Shown in pieces: positions 1 through 13,300 of a DNA stretch of 64,000 bases. Every line of letters starts with the position of its first letter. Within the stretch, counting starts at the first letter, position 1. The notes under the pieces are model-generated. The model searched no databases, was not told the origin of the DNA, and saw nothing but the letters and a program-made list of their open reading frames with translations. The DNA lies in NCBI RefSeq assembly GCF_028389875.1, contig NC_084668.1:18185993-18249992 (forward strand), in the 5' to 3' direction. The translations under genes were made by a program, and so were the position numbers. The stretch is from Rhea pennata. Taxonomy: Eukaryota > Chordata > Aves > Rheiformes > Rheidae.

Positions 1-1022
1 CCCCAAGAGCAGCTCCCTGTGCCTGCCCCCACCCCACCGCACCCGTACAACAACTCCCCAAGTGCCTGTGCTCCATGTCCCTTCCTTCACAAGCGGGTCC
101 CTAGGCCCGTGGCCCTCCAGTGATCTTCCCTGCATGTGCCCCCCCCATCTCAGCCCTGCCTGTGAGCAGCTCCCAGCCCCTCTCCTAGGCAGCTACCCCC
201 AATACCCATCTCCTCTGCCCCAAGCACCCTGCCTGCCCCCAGAGCAGCTTGCCTTGTTCCCCCCGCCTTTTCCCAGGATGAGCTGGGGCTGGTGCTGAGG
301 CAGACACTGCCCAAATCAGGCTGCCCAACGAGGAGGACCAGGCATGCTGCCACGGGGAGGAGGGACCTGGGGCTCCTGCTTGCCCCGGCGCAGGGGAGGC
401 GCGAGGAACCCCTGCCTGGGAGCGAGCCTGGCCTCTGCCAGCGTGTGCCCAGCGTGATGTGCTCGTGGGGGGCCTCGCGCAGGCCCCCCCCTTTCGATGG
501 GGTACAGGGCACTGGAGCCAGCCTTCAGGCAGAGGCTAGGCTGCCTCAGGGATGCAGGGACTCCTGCGGCGTCCGAGGCCAGCGCTGTTTTGCTGGCGAC
601 TGGATTTTATAGTGGGTGGGGGGGGACCCTGGGGTAGGGCTGAGCCTCTGGCTGGGGCAGCACGTCTGCGGGGCAGGGCAGGAGCCCCTGCCCAGAGCAC
701 GGCCGCGGGCAGAGGCTCCCGCCTTGTATATATTTCTCTTGCTGTGATTTGTATTAATTTATTACGGAGCGAGCCAGGACGTCGCGCTGGGAAAGGCCGG
801 GATGCCCCCGGCAGCGCTCGGTGGGGCCGGCCAGGCCCGGGCGTCGCGGCGGGTGCCCAGCCCCACGCGGCCAGGGGGGTCCCGCCGCTCCGGGAACTGC
901 ATGCGCCTGCCACGCGCCCCCGGCTCCGCGGTGCAGCGCCGCTCTCCCCTTTTCAGTCTTTTTTGTAAATGTGCCAAACGCTGCTGAGGCCACGGCCACA
1001 CAGTAAAGAGCCTTTCAGAGCC
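1..1022 (+). other. probable 3' UTR of a plus-strand gene (TMEM198 by synteny)
   Basis: No convincing exon is visible here on either strand. The right part looks like the end of a vertebrate 3' UTR on the plus strand: AT-rich motifs near 725-765 and 955-970, then an AGTAAA polyadenylation signal at 1002-1007. In the human locus TMEM198 lies tail to tail with OBSL1, so this is inferred to be its 3' UTR. No TMEM198 coding sequence was seen, so the gene name rests on synteny alone. Confidence 0.45.
1002..1007 (+). terminator. polyadenylation signal AGTAAA
   Basis: AGTAAA is a known variant of the AATAAA signal. It sits at the right edge of the presumed TMEM198 3' UTR, about 15-20 bases before the likely cleavage region. 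It faces the OBSL1 polyadenylation signal about 230 bases away on the other strand, as expected for convergent genes. Confidence 0.45.
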
Positions 1023-1233
1023 CGGGCTGCCTGGGGGCTGCGGGGCGGCCGAGGACAGTGGCCGCGCGGGGGGTGGGCGGTTCGCGCCGTGGGGCCCCGA
1101 GGGCCGTTCCCCCCCCCAGAGACCCGTTTCCCCAGGCTGGACAGCGCAGCGGTGCGACCGTCCAGGCTGCCAGCCGCGTGTTCCCGATGGGGCCCCCGGG
1201 GTGGAAGAAGCCACGGCAGGAAAAAGCAGGACG

Positions 1234-1239
1234 TTTAAT
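1234..1239 (-). terminator. OBSL1: OBSL1 polyadenylation signal ATTAAA
   Basis: The plus strand reads TTTAAT, which is ATTAAA on the minus strand, the commonest variant polyadenylation signal. It lies 100 bases beyond the OBSL1 stop codon. The OBSL1 3' UTR would therefore be only about 130 bases long. Confidence 0.6.
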
Positions 1240-1338
1240 GCCGAGCCCTGAGGCCAGAGCAGGAGCGGGATGGTCTGGCTGTGTCCGTGCGTCCTGGGGG
1301 AGGGCTGGGAGGGCTGCCACGTCTCCTGCGCGCGGCTC

Positions 1339-4300
1339 CTAGCTCCCTGCAAGGAGAAGGGGAGTCAGGGAGCAAGGAGCAGGCCCTGGCAAAGGGCGGG
1401 GGGAGCCCAGCGGTGGGGAGGGGCCCAAGGGGGGGGCAGGGTGCCACGCACCTCGCACGGTGAGCTGGGCCTTGGAGCGGGCCTGGCCGAGGCTGACCTT
1501 CACCACGCCGCTCATGCCGGCGGCCGTGGGGCACAGCGCCAGCCGGTGCACCCTGCCCTGGCTCTCCATCCTCACGTGCGCGCCGGCCCGCAGCACCTCC
1601 CCGTTGAGGCTCCACTGGGGCGCCCCGGGCAGCGCCCCCGACACCTCGCACTCGAAGCGGGCCTCGGCCGGGGCCACCACCTCCACGCTCCGCAGCCCCC
1701 GCAGCACCTGGATCCCGTCCGCTGCAAGGCAGGGCGGCGCCGTCAGGGCCCGGCAGCCGGCGGCCCCGCCGCCCCCGCGCCCGCTCCCCGCCCCACTGCT
1801 CACCCTCCACGAGGAGGCGCGCGGTGGAGCGGTCGTCGAAGGCGTCGCAGGTGTACGAGTCCTCGTCCTCGGGGCCCACGCGGTGGATGATGAGCGTGCG
1901 GTAGCAGTCCAGGTTGCAGATCTCGTACTTGTCACCGGCGAAGATCTCGGTGTCGCCGCGGAACCAGCGCACGCGGCCCCGGGCGTGCGACACGGTGCAC
2001 TCCAGCGTGGCCTTGTGCCGCGCCAGCACCGTCTTGTCCCGCAGCGGCTTCACGATGCGGATGGGCAGCGCTGGCGCGCACACAGGGGGCCGTGAGCATC
2101 GCTTCGCCCGCGCCGCCGCGCCGGAGCCCCGGCTCCCAGCACGGCCAGGGAGCAGGCCCCATCGCCGCCCAGCCGCGGAGCCCGGCGCGCCCCCAGCCGC
2201 TCACCTTCCACCCGCAGGTTTGCCTCCGAGACGGCCGTCTTGGCCACGAAGCGGATGAGACCCGCGTCCTCCGGGCGCACGCCGCAGATGAGCAGGAAGT
2301 GCTTAGTCCCTGGGTGAGGGGGACCGAGATGGGGCGCACGGCAAGCGGGGCAGGCGGCGGGCCCCGCTCTGCCCACCCGGCCCTGCGGCCGTAGCCATGC
2401 AAACGCCTCTCTCCGCCGTGGCTTTGCTCGAGTTCGCCCCTTCCCAGCCCCGAAACCACACGAGTTAGCAGAGCCGGAGCTGGCCGCCACCACCCTCTGC
2501 CCGTTGCTCGCGCCCATCGCTCAGGCCGGGCGAGGGGGCTGCAAGGGCAGCTGCAGCCGAGGGGGAGCGGGGCAGCCTGCCGGCCCCGGGGGCACGGCTG
2601 CACCCCGGACCGCGCAGTTGCGCGCCAGCAACACGCTCACCTTCTTGCCGTATTTTCACCGTGCTGGTGACCTTGATTTTCTCGCCGTCCCGGAACCACT
2701 CGCCCTTCACGTCCCCATGCGACGCCTCGCACGTGAAGACGGCATTCTCGCTCTCCCGCACGCAGGCGTCCTGCAGCTCCTGCACGATGCAGACCTGGCG
2801 CTCTGCGGGAGATGGGGCAGGGGGCTGGGTGCTGCGCCGGGCCCGGGGGCCGGGGGTCCAGCCCGCGGCTCCTGTGCACGGGGACGACGTGAACACCAGC
2901 CCAGGGTGATGGGGAGAGGCTGTGCAAGCTGGGAGCAGGCAGGAGAGGAGACCCCCAGCCTGTGGGTCCCCAGGGGCAGCGAAGGGGAAGGGACGAGCAC
3001 ATCTGGAAGCCACAGCTGCACCAGCCAGAGGCTGCGGGTACCCCGCGGGGTCCCCTTTGCGCCAAGGCCAGCACAGCCAAGCACCGCCGTACCGTGGACG
3101 TGGAGGGTGGCGGAGGCCTGGCAGTCGCCCGCGTCGCAGGTGTATTCGCCGGCGTCGGCCAGCTCACAGCAGCTGAGCTGCAGGAGGCGGCGGCGGCCCG
3201 CCGAGTAGATGCGGCAGCGGGGCCCCGGTCGCAGCTCCGCACCGTCCTGGCCCGGGGAGCGTGCGGTCAGGGGGTGCCGGGGCAGCACCCCGCCGCTGCG
3301 CCCCGCGGGCCGGGCCCGGTGCTGCTGAGCCCTCACCTTGTACCACTTCACCTCCGCCGTGGCGCGAGACAGCTCGCACTCGAAGCTGGCAGCCCCCGTC
3401 TCCGGGACCCCCAGGTCCCGTGGGATCTTCACCATCGTGACCGGTGGCTCTGGGGGGAGAGGACGCAGGGTGGAAAGGTTCGGCAGCGGAAGACCTCGGC
3501 TCTGGGCTGGGGGTCTCAGCACGGGGCGAGGGCTGTGCTTCCCAGGGCGCTGCTGGGGCCACGCACCCCCCGGAGCCCCCCGCCGGTGACCGTACCCCGC
3601 ACGAGCAGGCGGGCGCTGCACCGCAGGGCGTCAGCGGTGAAGGCGACGGTGCCCGAGTCCTCCAGCGTGAGCCGCTGCAGCGTGAGGCTGTGCGCGCAGC
3701 CCGCGGCGCTGATCCGGCACGTGCCGCTGGGCTTCACCCGGATGCCGTCCCGCGTCCAGACGCCGGGCACGCCGGCGTGAGACAGCTCCAGGTGGAAGGT
3801 GGCCGTCTCCTTCTCAAAGGCCTCCACGTCCGCCAGCGGGGTCCGGATCGACACCTTCCGTGCTGCAAGGGCCGGCGGCCCGGGAGGCCCCCGGGCGCAG
3901 AGTTTTGCTGCTGCAGCAACGCCACGCTGCTTCCCGCACCGCCACCCGCCCCTAGCGCCATCCACGCCGCCTCCTTCCATCGCCCCCACCCGCCAGACGC
4001 CCGGCTCTGCCCCAGCTCCCCGTCCTGCCCGGAGCGGCTCTCCGGGGGCACTGGCGCCTTGCGGCCCCCGCTCCCCCCAGGCCGCGCGGGTACTCACGCT
4101 CGACGCACAGCTTGGCCTGCGTGCGGTCGTGCAGGCTCTCGCAGCGGTAGGTGCCGCGGTCGGAGGGGCTCAGGCTGCGGATGGTGAGGATGCGCCGGCG
4201 CCCCGACTCCCGCAGCTCGTACTTGCCGCTCGGCTGCAGGAGGACGCCCTGCTTCATCCACTGCACCTCGGCGGCCTCGTGGCTCACCTCCACCTCCAGG

Positions 4301-7300
4301 CACGCGTCCCGCTGCTCCTCCGCGGCCACGTCCCGCAGCCGCCGCACGAACAGCACCTGCGCCTCTGCGAGGCCCACGCGCAGCGTCACCGGCGGGCCCC
4401 ACACCGGCTCGGGGCCGCTGCCGCGGGCCACCCCCCTGCCTGCTCACCTCGCACGCTCAGCCGGGCCGCGCTCACCAGCCCCTCGGCGTTGGCCGTCACG
4501 GTGGCCGCGTCGGCCGGCTGGCACCGCCGGACGGTGAGGCTGTGACACAGCCCCGTCCTCGCCACCACGAGCCGCTCGCAGGGGGCCACGGCCTGGCCGT
4601 TGAGCTGCCACGTCAGGGCCACGTCCTCGGGGGACACCACGCACTTGAAGGTGGCGTCCTCCCCCTCCAGCACCGTCAGGCTGCGCAGCTCCGCGATGAT
4701 CTCCACCACCCTGGGGACTGCAGCGGGGCCGTGAGGGCGCCCGGACCCGGCGGTGCCCCGCGCCGCCGCCGGCCCTGCCGCCGCTGGGCGCTCCCCCGCC
4801 GCCCTGTCCCCTCCCCACCCCGCGCTCACCCTGCACCGTCAGCGTGGCCAGCGTCCGGTCATCCTTGGACTCGCAGGAGTATTCGCCGGCGTCCTCGGGC
4901 CCCACGGCGCTCAGCACCAGCGAGCGCTCGCGCCCCTCCGCCTTGACCTCCCGCCGGGCGCCGGGGGCCAGCTCGCGCCCGTCCTTCAGCCACACCACGT
5001 CGCCCTTGGCCTTGCACAGCTCGCACCACAGCACCACCGTCTCGCCCTCGTGCGCGTGCACGTCCGCCAGGCCCCGCAGGAACTTCACCAGCAGCTCTGC
5101 CGCGCACGAGGCCGTGCCGGCAGCGTCCCGGGCTCGCCGGCCCGTTCCCCCCGGCCCCCGGCCCCCCAGCCCGGCACGCACCTTTGACGCTCACGTCAAA
5201 CCGCATCTGGTCGTGGCTGGAGAGGCAGGTGTAGACGCCGGCGTCCTCCTTGCCCACGTTGCTCAGCACGAGGCTGTGCACGCGGCCCTCGCGCCGCATC
5301 TCGCGGCGCTCGCCGGCCGCCACGGGCTGCCGCGGCCCCAGCCAGCGGACGGCCGCCGGCTCTTTGGACACGATGGCCGAGAGCACGGCGCTGCCGCCCT
5401 CCAGCACCAGCAGCTTCTCGGGCTGCTCCTGCTTGTTCACGAACAGCACGGGCGCCTCTGGGGCAGGGCAGAGCCGGCGTCAGCCGCGCCGGGGCCCGGC
5501 GCCGCCCCCCGGCGCGCGGCGTCCCGCTCGGGCTCACCTTTCACGCGCAGCGTGAAATGCACCTCGTCGTCGCCGGCGTCGCAGAGGAAGACGCCGCTGT
5601 CGCCCGGCTCCGCCTGCTTGATGGTGAGGCTGCGCGCGGGGCCCTCGCTGCACACGAGCAGCCGCCCGCCCGAGCGCAGCGCCCGCCCGCCCTTGCGCCA
5701 CTGCACCGCCGCCGTCTCCGGGGACAGCCGGGCCACCAGTGTCACGCTGTCCCCCTCCAGCACCTCCACGGGGCTAAGGGCCTCCTCCTTGTTCACAACG
5801 CGCACGGGCTGGGCTGGGGCGCGGGGGACACGGGCAGGGCTCAGCAGCGTCCCCCGCGCCGGGCGCCGCGCGGCCCTTTCTCCCCCTCTGATAAGGGCAG
5901 CGCCGAGCCCGGCCCTTGGCAGCCGAGGCAGGAGCGGAGGCGCCTGGGAGCCAGCCAAGGATAAATTTAGCCAGCCCCCGCTGGGGGAGGCGGGAGGCAT
6001 GTGCCTCGCCACCGCGCCGACGGGCCCCCTCGGTGCCGGCGGCTCCTGCAGCACGGCGCTGCGTCTCGGGGCAGCCGGGGGCTCGCGTCCCCCCCGCCGC
6101 CGCCGCCGCCGCGTCCCCTCCCCGTGCCTGCGCCGGGCGCAGCAGCTGCTCGGCTACGGCAAAACCAGCGTAAGTCGCAGGGGAGAGGCCCATGCCCCCG
6201 TGGCAGGGCGCGTGGCACTGCCAGGGCGCTGGGGCTCCCCACGGAAGGCCCCAGCCCCGGCGAGGGGGGCAGCACCGAGCGCAGCCCCGGCGCCGCCTGC
6301 TCCCCGGGTGCCGAGCTCCCGCCCTCACCTGACACCTCCACGCTCGTCACCACGCGGTCGCTGGCGGCGTCGCAGGTGTAGGACCCCGAGTCACCGGGCT
6401 GCACCCCAAGGATGCTGAGCTCCCGGAGCACCCCCCGGGCCTCCAGCCGGACCCGCTCGCTGGGCTGCACCTCCTGGCCGTCCCGGAGCCAGCGCACGGC
6501 GGCATCGGGCCGGGAGAGCTCGCAGGCCAGCACCAGGTCCTCCCCAGCCACGAGGCAGCGCCGCTCCGCAGCGCCCGTGCTCCCCACGATGGTCACCGGC
6601 GGCTCTGGGGGCCGCAGAGAAGGGCTGTCACGGCGGGGGGAGCAGCCCACGTCACCGTGCTAGGCACAGCCCGGCACAGGCTACCGGGGTGCAGGGAGAG
6701 GAGTCCCCGGGCTGGGGGTGCCCTGCAAGCCAGGCCCCGGTCTGGGGGCAAAGCAGGGACAAACCCTGCCCTGCAGGGCGAGACAGTTTTTGGCTTCACC
6801 CCTGAGCTGCCAGGGCCAGCTCTGGCTGCAGAATAATACTGCAGGGCTGACGGGAGCGGGAACACCACATCTTTTCCTGTTGCTGCCCATCCCAGTCCCC
6901 GTCCTCTGCCATGCACCCATGGGTGGTCCCGCTGCAACGGCTGGACCCCTTCTAGATCTCTTCCAGCTGCAGCTGGGCAGTGCATGGGTTTCCCCAGAGC
7001 TGCTAGGTGGGTGCAGGCAGCTCAGGGAGGACCGCAAAGCTCCCTGTCGCCCCCCTCCCCACATGCACCACTGTGCACTTACTGAAACCCAGCCCAGCCC
7101 TGGTTGTCCCTCGTGTCCACCAGGGACCTGTGGGGCTCCAGGCAGGCAGCGAGGAGAGCGCCGCTCACCTTCCACGGTGACGCAGAAGACGACGCTGTCG
7201 TCGTGGGTGTCGCAGAGGTACTCGCCCTCGTCCCTGCGCGTCGCGCCCAGGACGACGAGCGAGCGGCACACCCCGTCCTCCTCCAGCCGCACGCGCCCCG

Positions 7301-10300
7301 TGTCCTGCAGCTTCTCGCCATCCTTGTACCACTTCACCTCGCCGTGGGCGTGCGAGAGCTGCACCTCCAGCACCAGGTCCTCCAGGGCCCGGCAGTGCCG
7401 GCGAGTCGGCAGAGCGTCCCTCCCCAGGATCCTGACCAGTGGGTCTGGCAGCCCCAGACGCCAGCAGAGCTGCCGTTAGCTGCGGGCTCGGAAGTCCCTT
7501 GTGCAGGGTTTGGCTCCAGGGAAGAGCCGTTCCACGGAAACCAGTCCGCAGGGCTGCCCCCCAGCACTGTCCGTGGCAAGGAAGCTATGGGGACCCGGCA
7601 GCTCGCAGCCCAGTGCCCTTCTCCGGGGTCTCCAGGTCTGCACCCCAGCACCCGCCCCCAGGCTCTCTGCCAGCCCCTTGCTCACCCGACACTTGGACGG
7701 TGAAGGTCACGGCGTCGTCACCGGCATCGCAGACGTATTTTCCAGAGTGCTCCGCTCCGGCGGCGGGGATGAGCAAGCGCCGGTGGGCACCCTCCTCCTC
7801 CAGCACCAGGCTGCCCCCCGCCTCCAGCCTGACGCCCTCCTTGGCCCAGCGCACGGGCGCATCCACGCGGGACAGCTCGCAGGCCAGCGTCACCGTCTCC
7901 CCCGGGGAGGCCTTCACGGCAGGGGGAGGTCTCCGCGGCTGCAGGATCTTCACCGGCAGCTCTGCAGGGAGAGCGTGGCCCCGTGCAAAGTGGCACAGGC
8001 ACAACGCCACCCAGGAGGCTGCTGCCAGCCCCAGGCGAGTACCGCAGCGGGTGGCACAGAGGCCACGCGCCCAGGAGGCCACGCGCCCAGGAGGCAACTC
8101 AGGCAGTGGGGCACGAGCTTCTGCCGGGCTGCCATGGGCTGAGTCACCGTGGGGGGACAGAGAGGCTGTGGAGAGTCCCGCGTGGGGCACGCACAGCGCG
8201 TGGGAGCCGGCAGGGACCACATCGCCCCTGGGCGCCCGCATGGCCCCTTCGGTGCGCGCTGCAGGCAGGTGCCTGCTGCCTGGGGAGGGGTGCAAGCGAG
8301 CAGCAGCTCCGCAGCCAGCCAGGGAGCAGCCAGAGCAAGTGCCCTCCGCCCAGGCTGGGAAAGCCCCTGCAGCGGCGACCCCCATCCGTGGGGCACAGGC
8401 CCCGGCTCACCTGACACCTGGATGTCGAAGGAGACGGCCTCATCCCTGCTCTCGCAGATGTACTCGCCCGCGTCCTCCGCGCTGGCCTTCAGGATGACGA
8501 GGAAGCGCTGGGCCCCCTCCGCCAGCAGCAGCAGGTTGTCGCTCTCGTCCACCTCCAGCCCGTCCTTGAACCAGCGCACGGGAGCGTCCGGCACGGACAG
8601 CTCGCACCGCAGCTCCACGTGCGCCAGGGCCTGCACTGGCAGCACCAGCGAGCGCTCCGGCGGGTGCAAGATCCGCACGCGTGGCTCTGCCAGGGACACA
8701 GAGGACGCGAGTGAGACCTGCTCTCCGCGCTGCCCCTGGCTCCGCGGTCCCCAGCATTGCTGTCACCTGCCCTGCACCGCAGCGGGGCCGGGGCGCTGCG
8801 GGCTGCAAACGCCTGCCGGGCGGGCTGGCCGCAGCGGGGTGCCCCGCGCACCGCGAGAAACGCTCGTCCCGCCGGGCAGCGCGGCGGTGACGGCTCCTGG
8901 AGCAGGGACGCGGCGGACGGCCCCAGCGCACCGAGCTGGGCTGGGCAGGGTAGAGAGCTGCTGGCGGGCAGGTCGGAGCCCAGGCGGGCGGGGGGCGGGC
9001 GCGCTGGCGCACAGCCCCGCAACGCCGCCTCGCCGCGCGGCCGCTAACGCTGCCCAGCGACGCTACGGGCAGGGAGGCCGTGCTGGGGATCGCACGGAGC
9101 GGAGCAGGGGCAGCGCCAGCCTCCCCGGCAGGGCGTCCTGGCCACGCCACCAACCTGCCACCGTGACCCTGTAGGAGGCAGAAGCGTCTCCGGTGTCGCA
9201 GACGAACTCCCCCGCATCCTGCGGCCGGGCGCAGGGCAGCACCAGCCGGCACCGCGGCCCCTCGCGCTCCAGCACCAGGCTCTCGCCCGCCTCCGCCTCC
9301 AGCCCGTCCTTGTACCAGCGCACCGGGGCGTCCGCGCGGGACAGCTCGCACCACAGCACCGCGCGCTCCCGGGCCGCGTAGGCGTGCGGGGCGTCCTCGT
9401 TGGAGGCGACGATCCGCACCGGCGGCTCTGCGGGGCGGCGCGCAGGGCGCTGCTGTGACGCCGGGCGATGCCGAAGGTGTCTCCGGGCACGGCCCGTGCC
9501 CGGCGCAAGGACGCGTGCCCAGCCGCGGGCACAGCTCACCGCTCACGGTCACTGCGAAGCTCACGGCAGCGTCCCCCGCCTCGCACGTGTAGGTCCCCGC
9601 TTCCGCCGGCCCCACCGAGCAGACGCGCAGCCTCCGCGTGCACCCCTCCGACTGGACGGCCACGGCCTCGGCCGGCACCACGGCCTCGCCGTCCTTGAGC
9701 CAGCGGACGGGGGTGCCCGCCGGGGACACCTCGCACTCCAGGAGCAGGGGCTGCCCCGCCAGCAGCGTCCGGCAGCGCTGGTCCTCCGGCACCGGGGCGA
9801 TGCTGGCCCGCGGGGCTGAGAGCACCGAGACCCCTTGTCACTTGGCCGCCGTCCCGCCCGCCCGCCCCGCTGCACCCCGTGCACCGCGCCGCATGAGCCC
9901 GCAGCGCTCACCGGCGCGGAAAGCAGGCGAGGGAGCACCGGAGCCGCGGGCGGGCATCGCGGGCACGTGCCCAGCCCTCGCTGGAGCGGGGTGCCGTGGG
10001 GCCATGCGGGGCGAGGCGGCAGGGCAGGTGGTGCTGCCAGTGCTTCAGGATGCAGCCCGGGGAGCGGGGACAGCGGGGACGCTCTAGGGGAGCGACGGCC
10101 AGGGCAGGCAAGGGGGAAAGCGGGTGCATGGGGAGAGGGACGCCGCTGCGGGGCGGCACCGACCTGCCACCGTGACGTTGTAGAAGACGGAGTCGCCGCC
10201 GGCGTCGCAGACGAACTCCCCCGCGTCCTGCGGCCGGGCGCAGGGCAGCACCAGCCGGCACCGCGGCCCCTCGCGCTCCAGCACCAGGCTCTCGCCCGCC

Positions 10301-13300
10301 TCCGCCTCCAGCCCGTCCTTGTACCAGCGCACCGGGGCGTCCGCGCGGGACAGCTCGCACCACAGCACCGCGCGCTCCCGGGCCGCGTAGGCGTGCGGGG
10401 CGTCCTCGTTGGAGGCGACGATCCGCACCGGCGGCTCTGCGGGCGGAGATGTGGGCTCAGCTGCGATGCAAAATCCATCGCTGGTGACTGCAGTGGTCAG
10501 ACCCCGACATGGCACAGTGCCTTCACAGGTTCATTGATTTTTAAGCCTAAATACGAACACCTGATCTACATCTTGCCAGGCCCCAGCTGTTGGGCTGCCC
10601 TGGCGCAGCTGTGACAGGGACCTCCCTCACCTCTCACCCCATCTGGGTGCCAGCACAAGGAAGCGTCTTGCTTCGAGTCTCACCATAAATCACCGCATTG
10701 GGTCAGACCTCAGCAAGACCTCGCTCCCCGCATGGGTGCCTGGCACCACTGTGCCCCCCACCCAAGGGGGAAGGTCCCCCGAGGGAGGCAGAGGGTGACA
10801 CAGCAGGTAGGAAAGTAAAAAGCCACGGGACCATTCACGGGCGTGCACAGTGCCGGCGTGCCCAGGAGCCTGTGCACGGCCCTTGTGGCTTCCTTCCCGG
10901 GGGAGCTCGACTCCTCCAGCTGTTTCCCCAGCCACCGCTTTGGAGGGCTGTTGGGTCTGGGCCCGCAGCATGCTCCACGCTCTTGTTTCGATCTGAAGCT
11001 TTACATTCGCTCGCTCTGCAATGCAGGCGCACAGCTCGCTTGCAGCCAGCTTCCCCATCTCTCCTGCTCGCTGTGGCCCAGCACATCATGCTAGATTTGA
11101 GTGCAGGTTAAATGCCACAACTAACACGTGTAACCTCAGCCTGCCCACAAAATCTTTGCCAGTGCTCACAACTCTCTGCTAAAATGCATTGGATTCATAA
11201 AGTCCAGGAGGGGCTCCGTACAAGCATTAGATAACCAACCTTCCTCTCCCTTGGGAGAAAGCCTCAGTGGGTCAGGATGTGGTCCTTGTCTGTAGTAGCC
11301 AACACTATCTACCTGTTCATGTACTAGCAACTGGTGGTTTCTCCATCAACATGCTGTAGGGGCCCAAGACTCTGCTCTGGGTGCTCAGCCCAGCCCATGG
11401 GTCCACGCAGGCATGGGGCACAGCCAGTACCAGACCTACGGCAGCAGCTGAGCTGATGAGAGCAGGGCACCAACCGAGCACCTGGCACATCCGCCTGTTC
11501 TTCTCACAGCCTACCACTGCCCCATGCCGAGCATCCAATTTGCAAACTTCCTGTTTGTGATTTTAAAGTTTCCTTCCAATGCTCAATGCAAACAGTGAAC
11601 AGTGCACTACAGATCAACAGCATATAAGAGTGGACACCTAGACAGTCTGAAGTGTTTAACCTGAGTCATGCTGAGTCTGTATCTGTCCAATTTATTGATC
11701 AAATGCTGCAAAGTTCCTTAAATGGGCTTGTCAAAAGCAATCAAATCACCGAGGTACAGCTGGAGACATCAGCGCTGATGCTCAAGACCTCCTGCTTGGT
11801 GCCCTGAATCCAACACTGCATATGAGGAGAGGCCTTTGCTACCAGCTTCAGCATTAGGTCTCTATCCCCTGTTTGTCATTGCCCCATGAGCAGGCTTGAG
11901 ACAACTGGGTACTTTTAAACCCCTGGGGAGCACAGAGGAAAAGCCCATGGCTCAGCCCACCTCAGCAGAACAGGCTGGGAACTCCAGCATAGAGACACAG
12001 AGGCAAAATTATGTCCCCAAATGTAGAAGTCTCTGATGCAACAGGCAGAGGGATGGTGCAGTTTGGGGAAAATCCACCTTCTGCAGGGCGCTGGGAGAGC
12101 CCTGCATGGGAGAAGCCTTGGGTGAAAGCTGAGAGGGGACAGCACATCAGGCCATGGTGAGCCACACTGCTCTGGCTCCAGACCTGCCGATGGCTCCAAC
12201 GGAGCCAAAACGCTCAGCAGCTGCCAGAAAACCCAAAGGCATTTGGGGATGACCAGGCTTTAGGCCTGGACTTGTGCATTGCACCAGCCTATGACGGGGA
12301 TAACTCGGATGCCTTGGAGAAATCCAAGCATGCCATATCAACAACACTGCTTTTATCTGCCAAATCTGAAATTGTGTCAGAGAAGTCCTCGTTTAAGCCT
12401 TCTGTCACCCGCCACTCACACCACGCTGCCTGGTGCTGATTACACTGTTAGCCTTTCCCTGGTGACCGAGTCCTGAACTGAGTCAGGCTCTTTAAGACTC
12501 TTCAGCCTAAGTTATGCAAAGCTGCTGAGCTGAAATACTGAACTTTAGCAGATGGTGCTTCCTCCCTCTTATGTTACAGATGCTGAACTTTCCACGCCTG
12601 TGCACCGCCGCAGGATGGACGATGCCGCCTGTCTCTATCCAAAGCATTACAGCCATTGCTGATCACCCCGGGGGCCTTTACAGTCCATCCTTCCCCAAGG
12701 TGATTTCGACTCTGTCATGTTAAAAGCCCTTCTTTCTCAGTGCTCGTGGCAATCACTATTTCACCGATTCCTCTAGCATCTTGTGTCACCCATCGCATTT
12801 CCATGCCTACATCTTCTATGATTAATGGCACTTCCGCACTTATCCACACGTGAGCATTGCGGAGAGGTTTTACCACTGCAGTCACATCACCTGTTAACCA
12901 CGCCGTACATCTGCCGCGAGTAGCCTCCCTGCATGCGTGGAACTGTGGGATTTGGGGCCAGCGACAGGAAGTCTTTTGGTTGTTTTCAGTTTTCATGACC
13001 ATTTTCCATTTGTGCTGCTACCCAGCGACGCTAACAACTGCTTTATGATGAGGGAAAGTCACTGCCTGATGCCATCCTCAGTTTGCACAATGTAAACACA
13101 ACAAAATCGTTAGTATCCAGGCAACTACTAATTTTTAGGTCAGCAATTAACGCTGTCCATCAGAGCAATGTCCAATAGTGAGTCACCCCACACCAGGTGC
13201 CAGGTTCTCAGTGTTGGATGCTAACACCTGCTATTTTTAGGAACACAGAGGTCTTGTTTACTGGCCATGGGAGAGGTCCAGCAAACGTCACCCGGCATGG

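Noticed and set aside
4844-6418. A 524-codon plus-strand open frame
   Set aside because: It runs antisense across several OBSL1 Ig exons and their introns. It has no domain and arises from the high GC content of the opposite strand.
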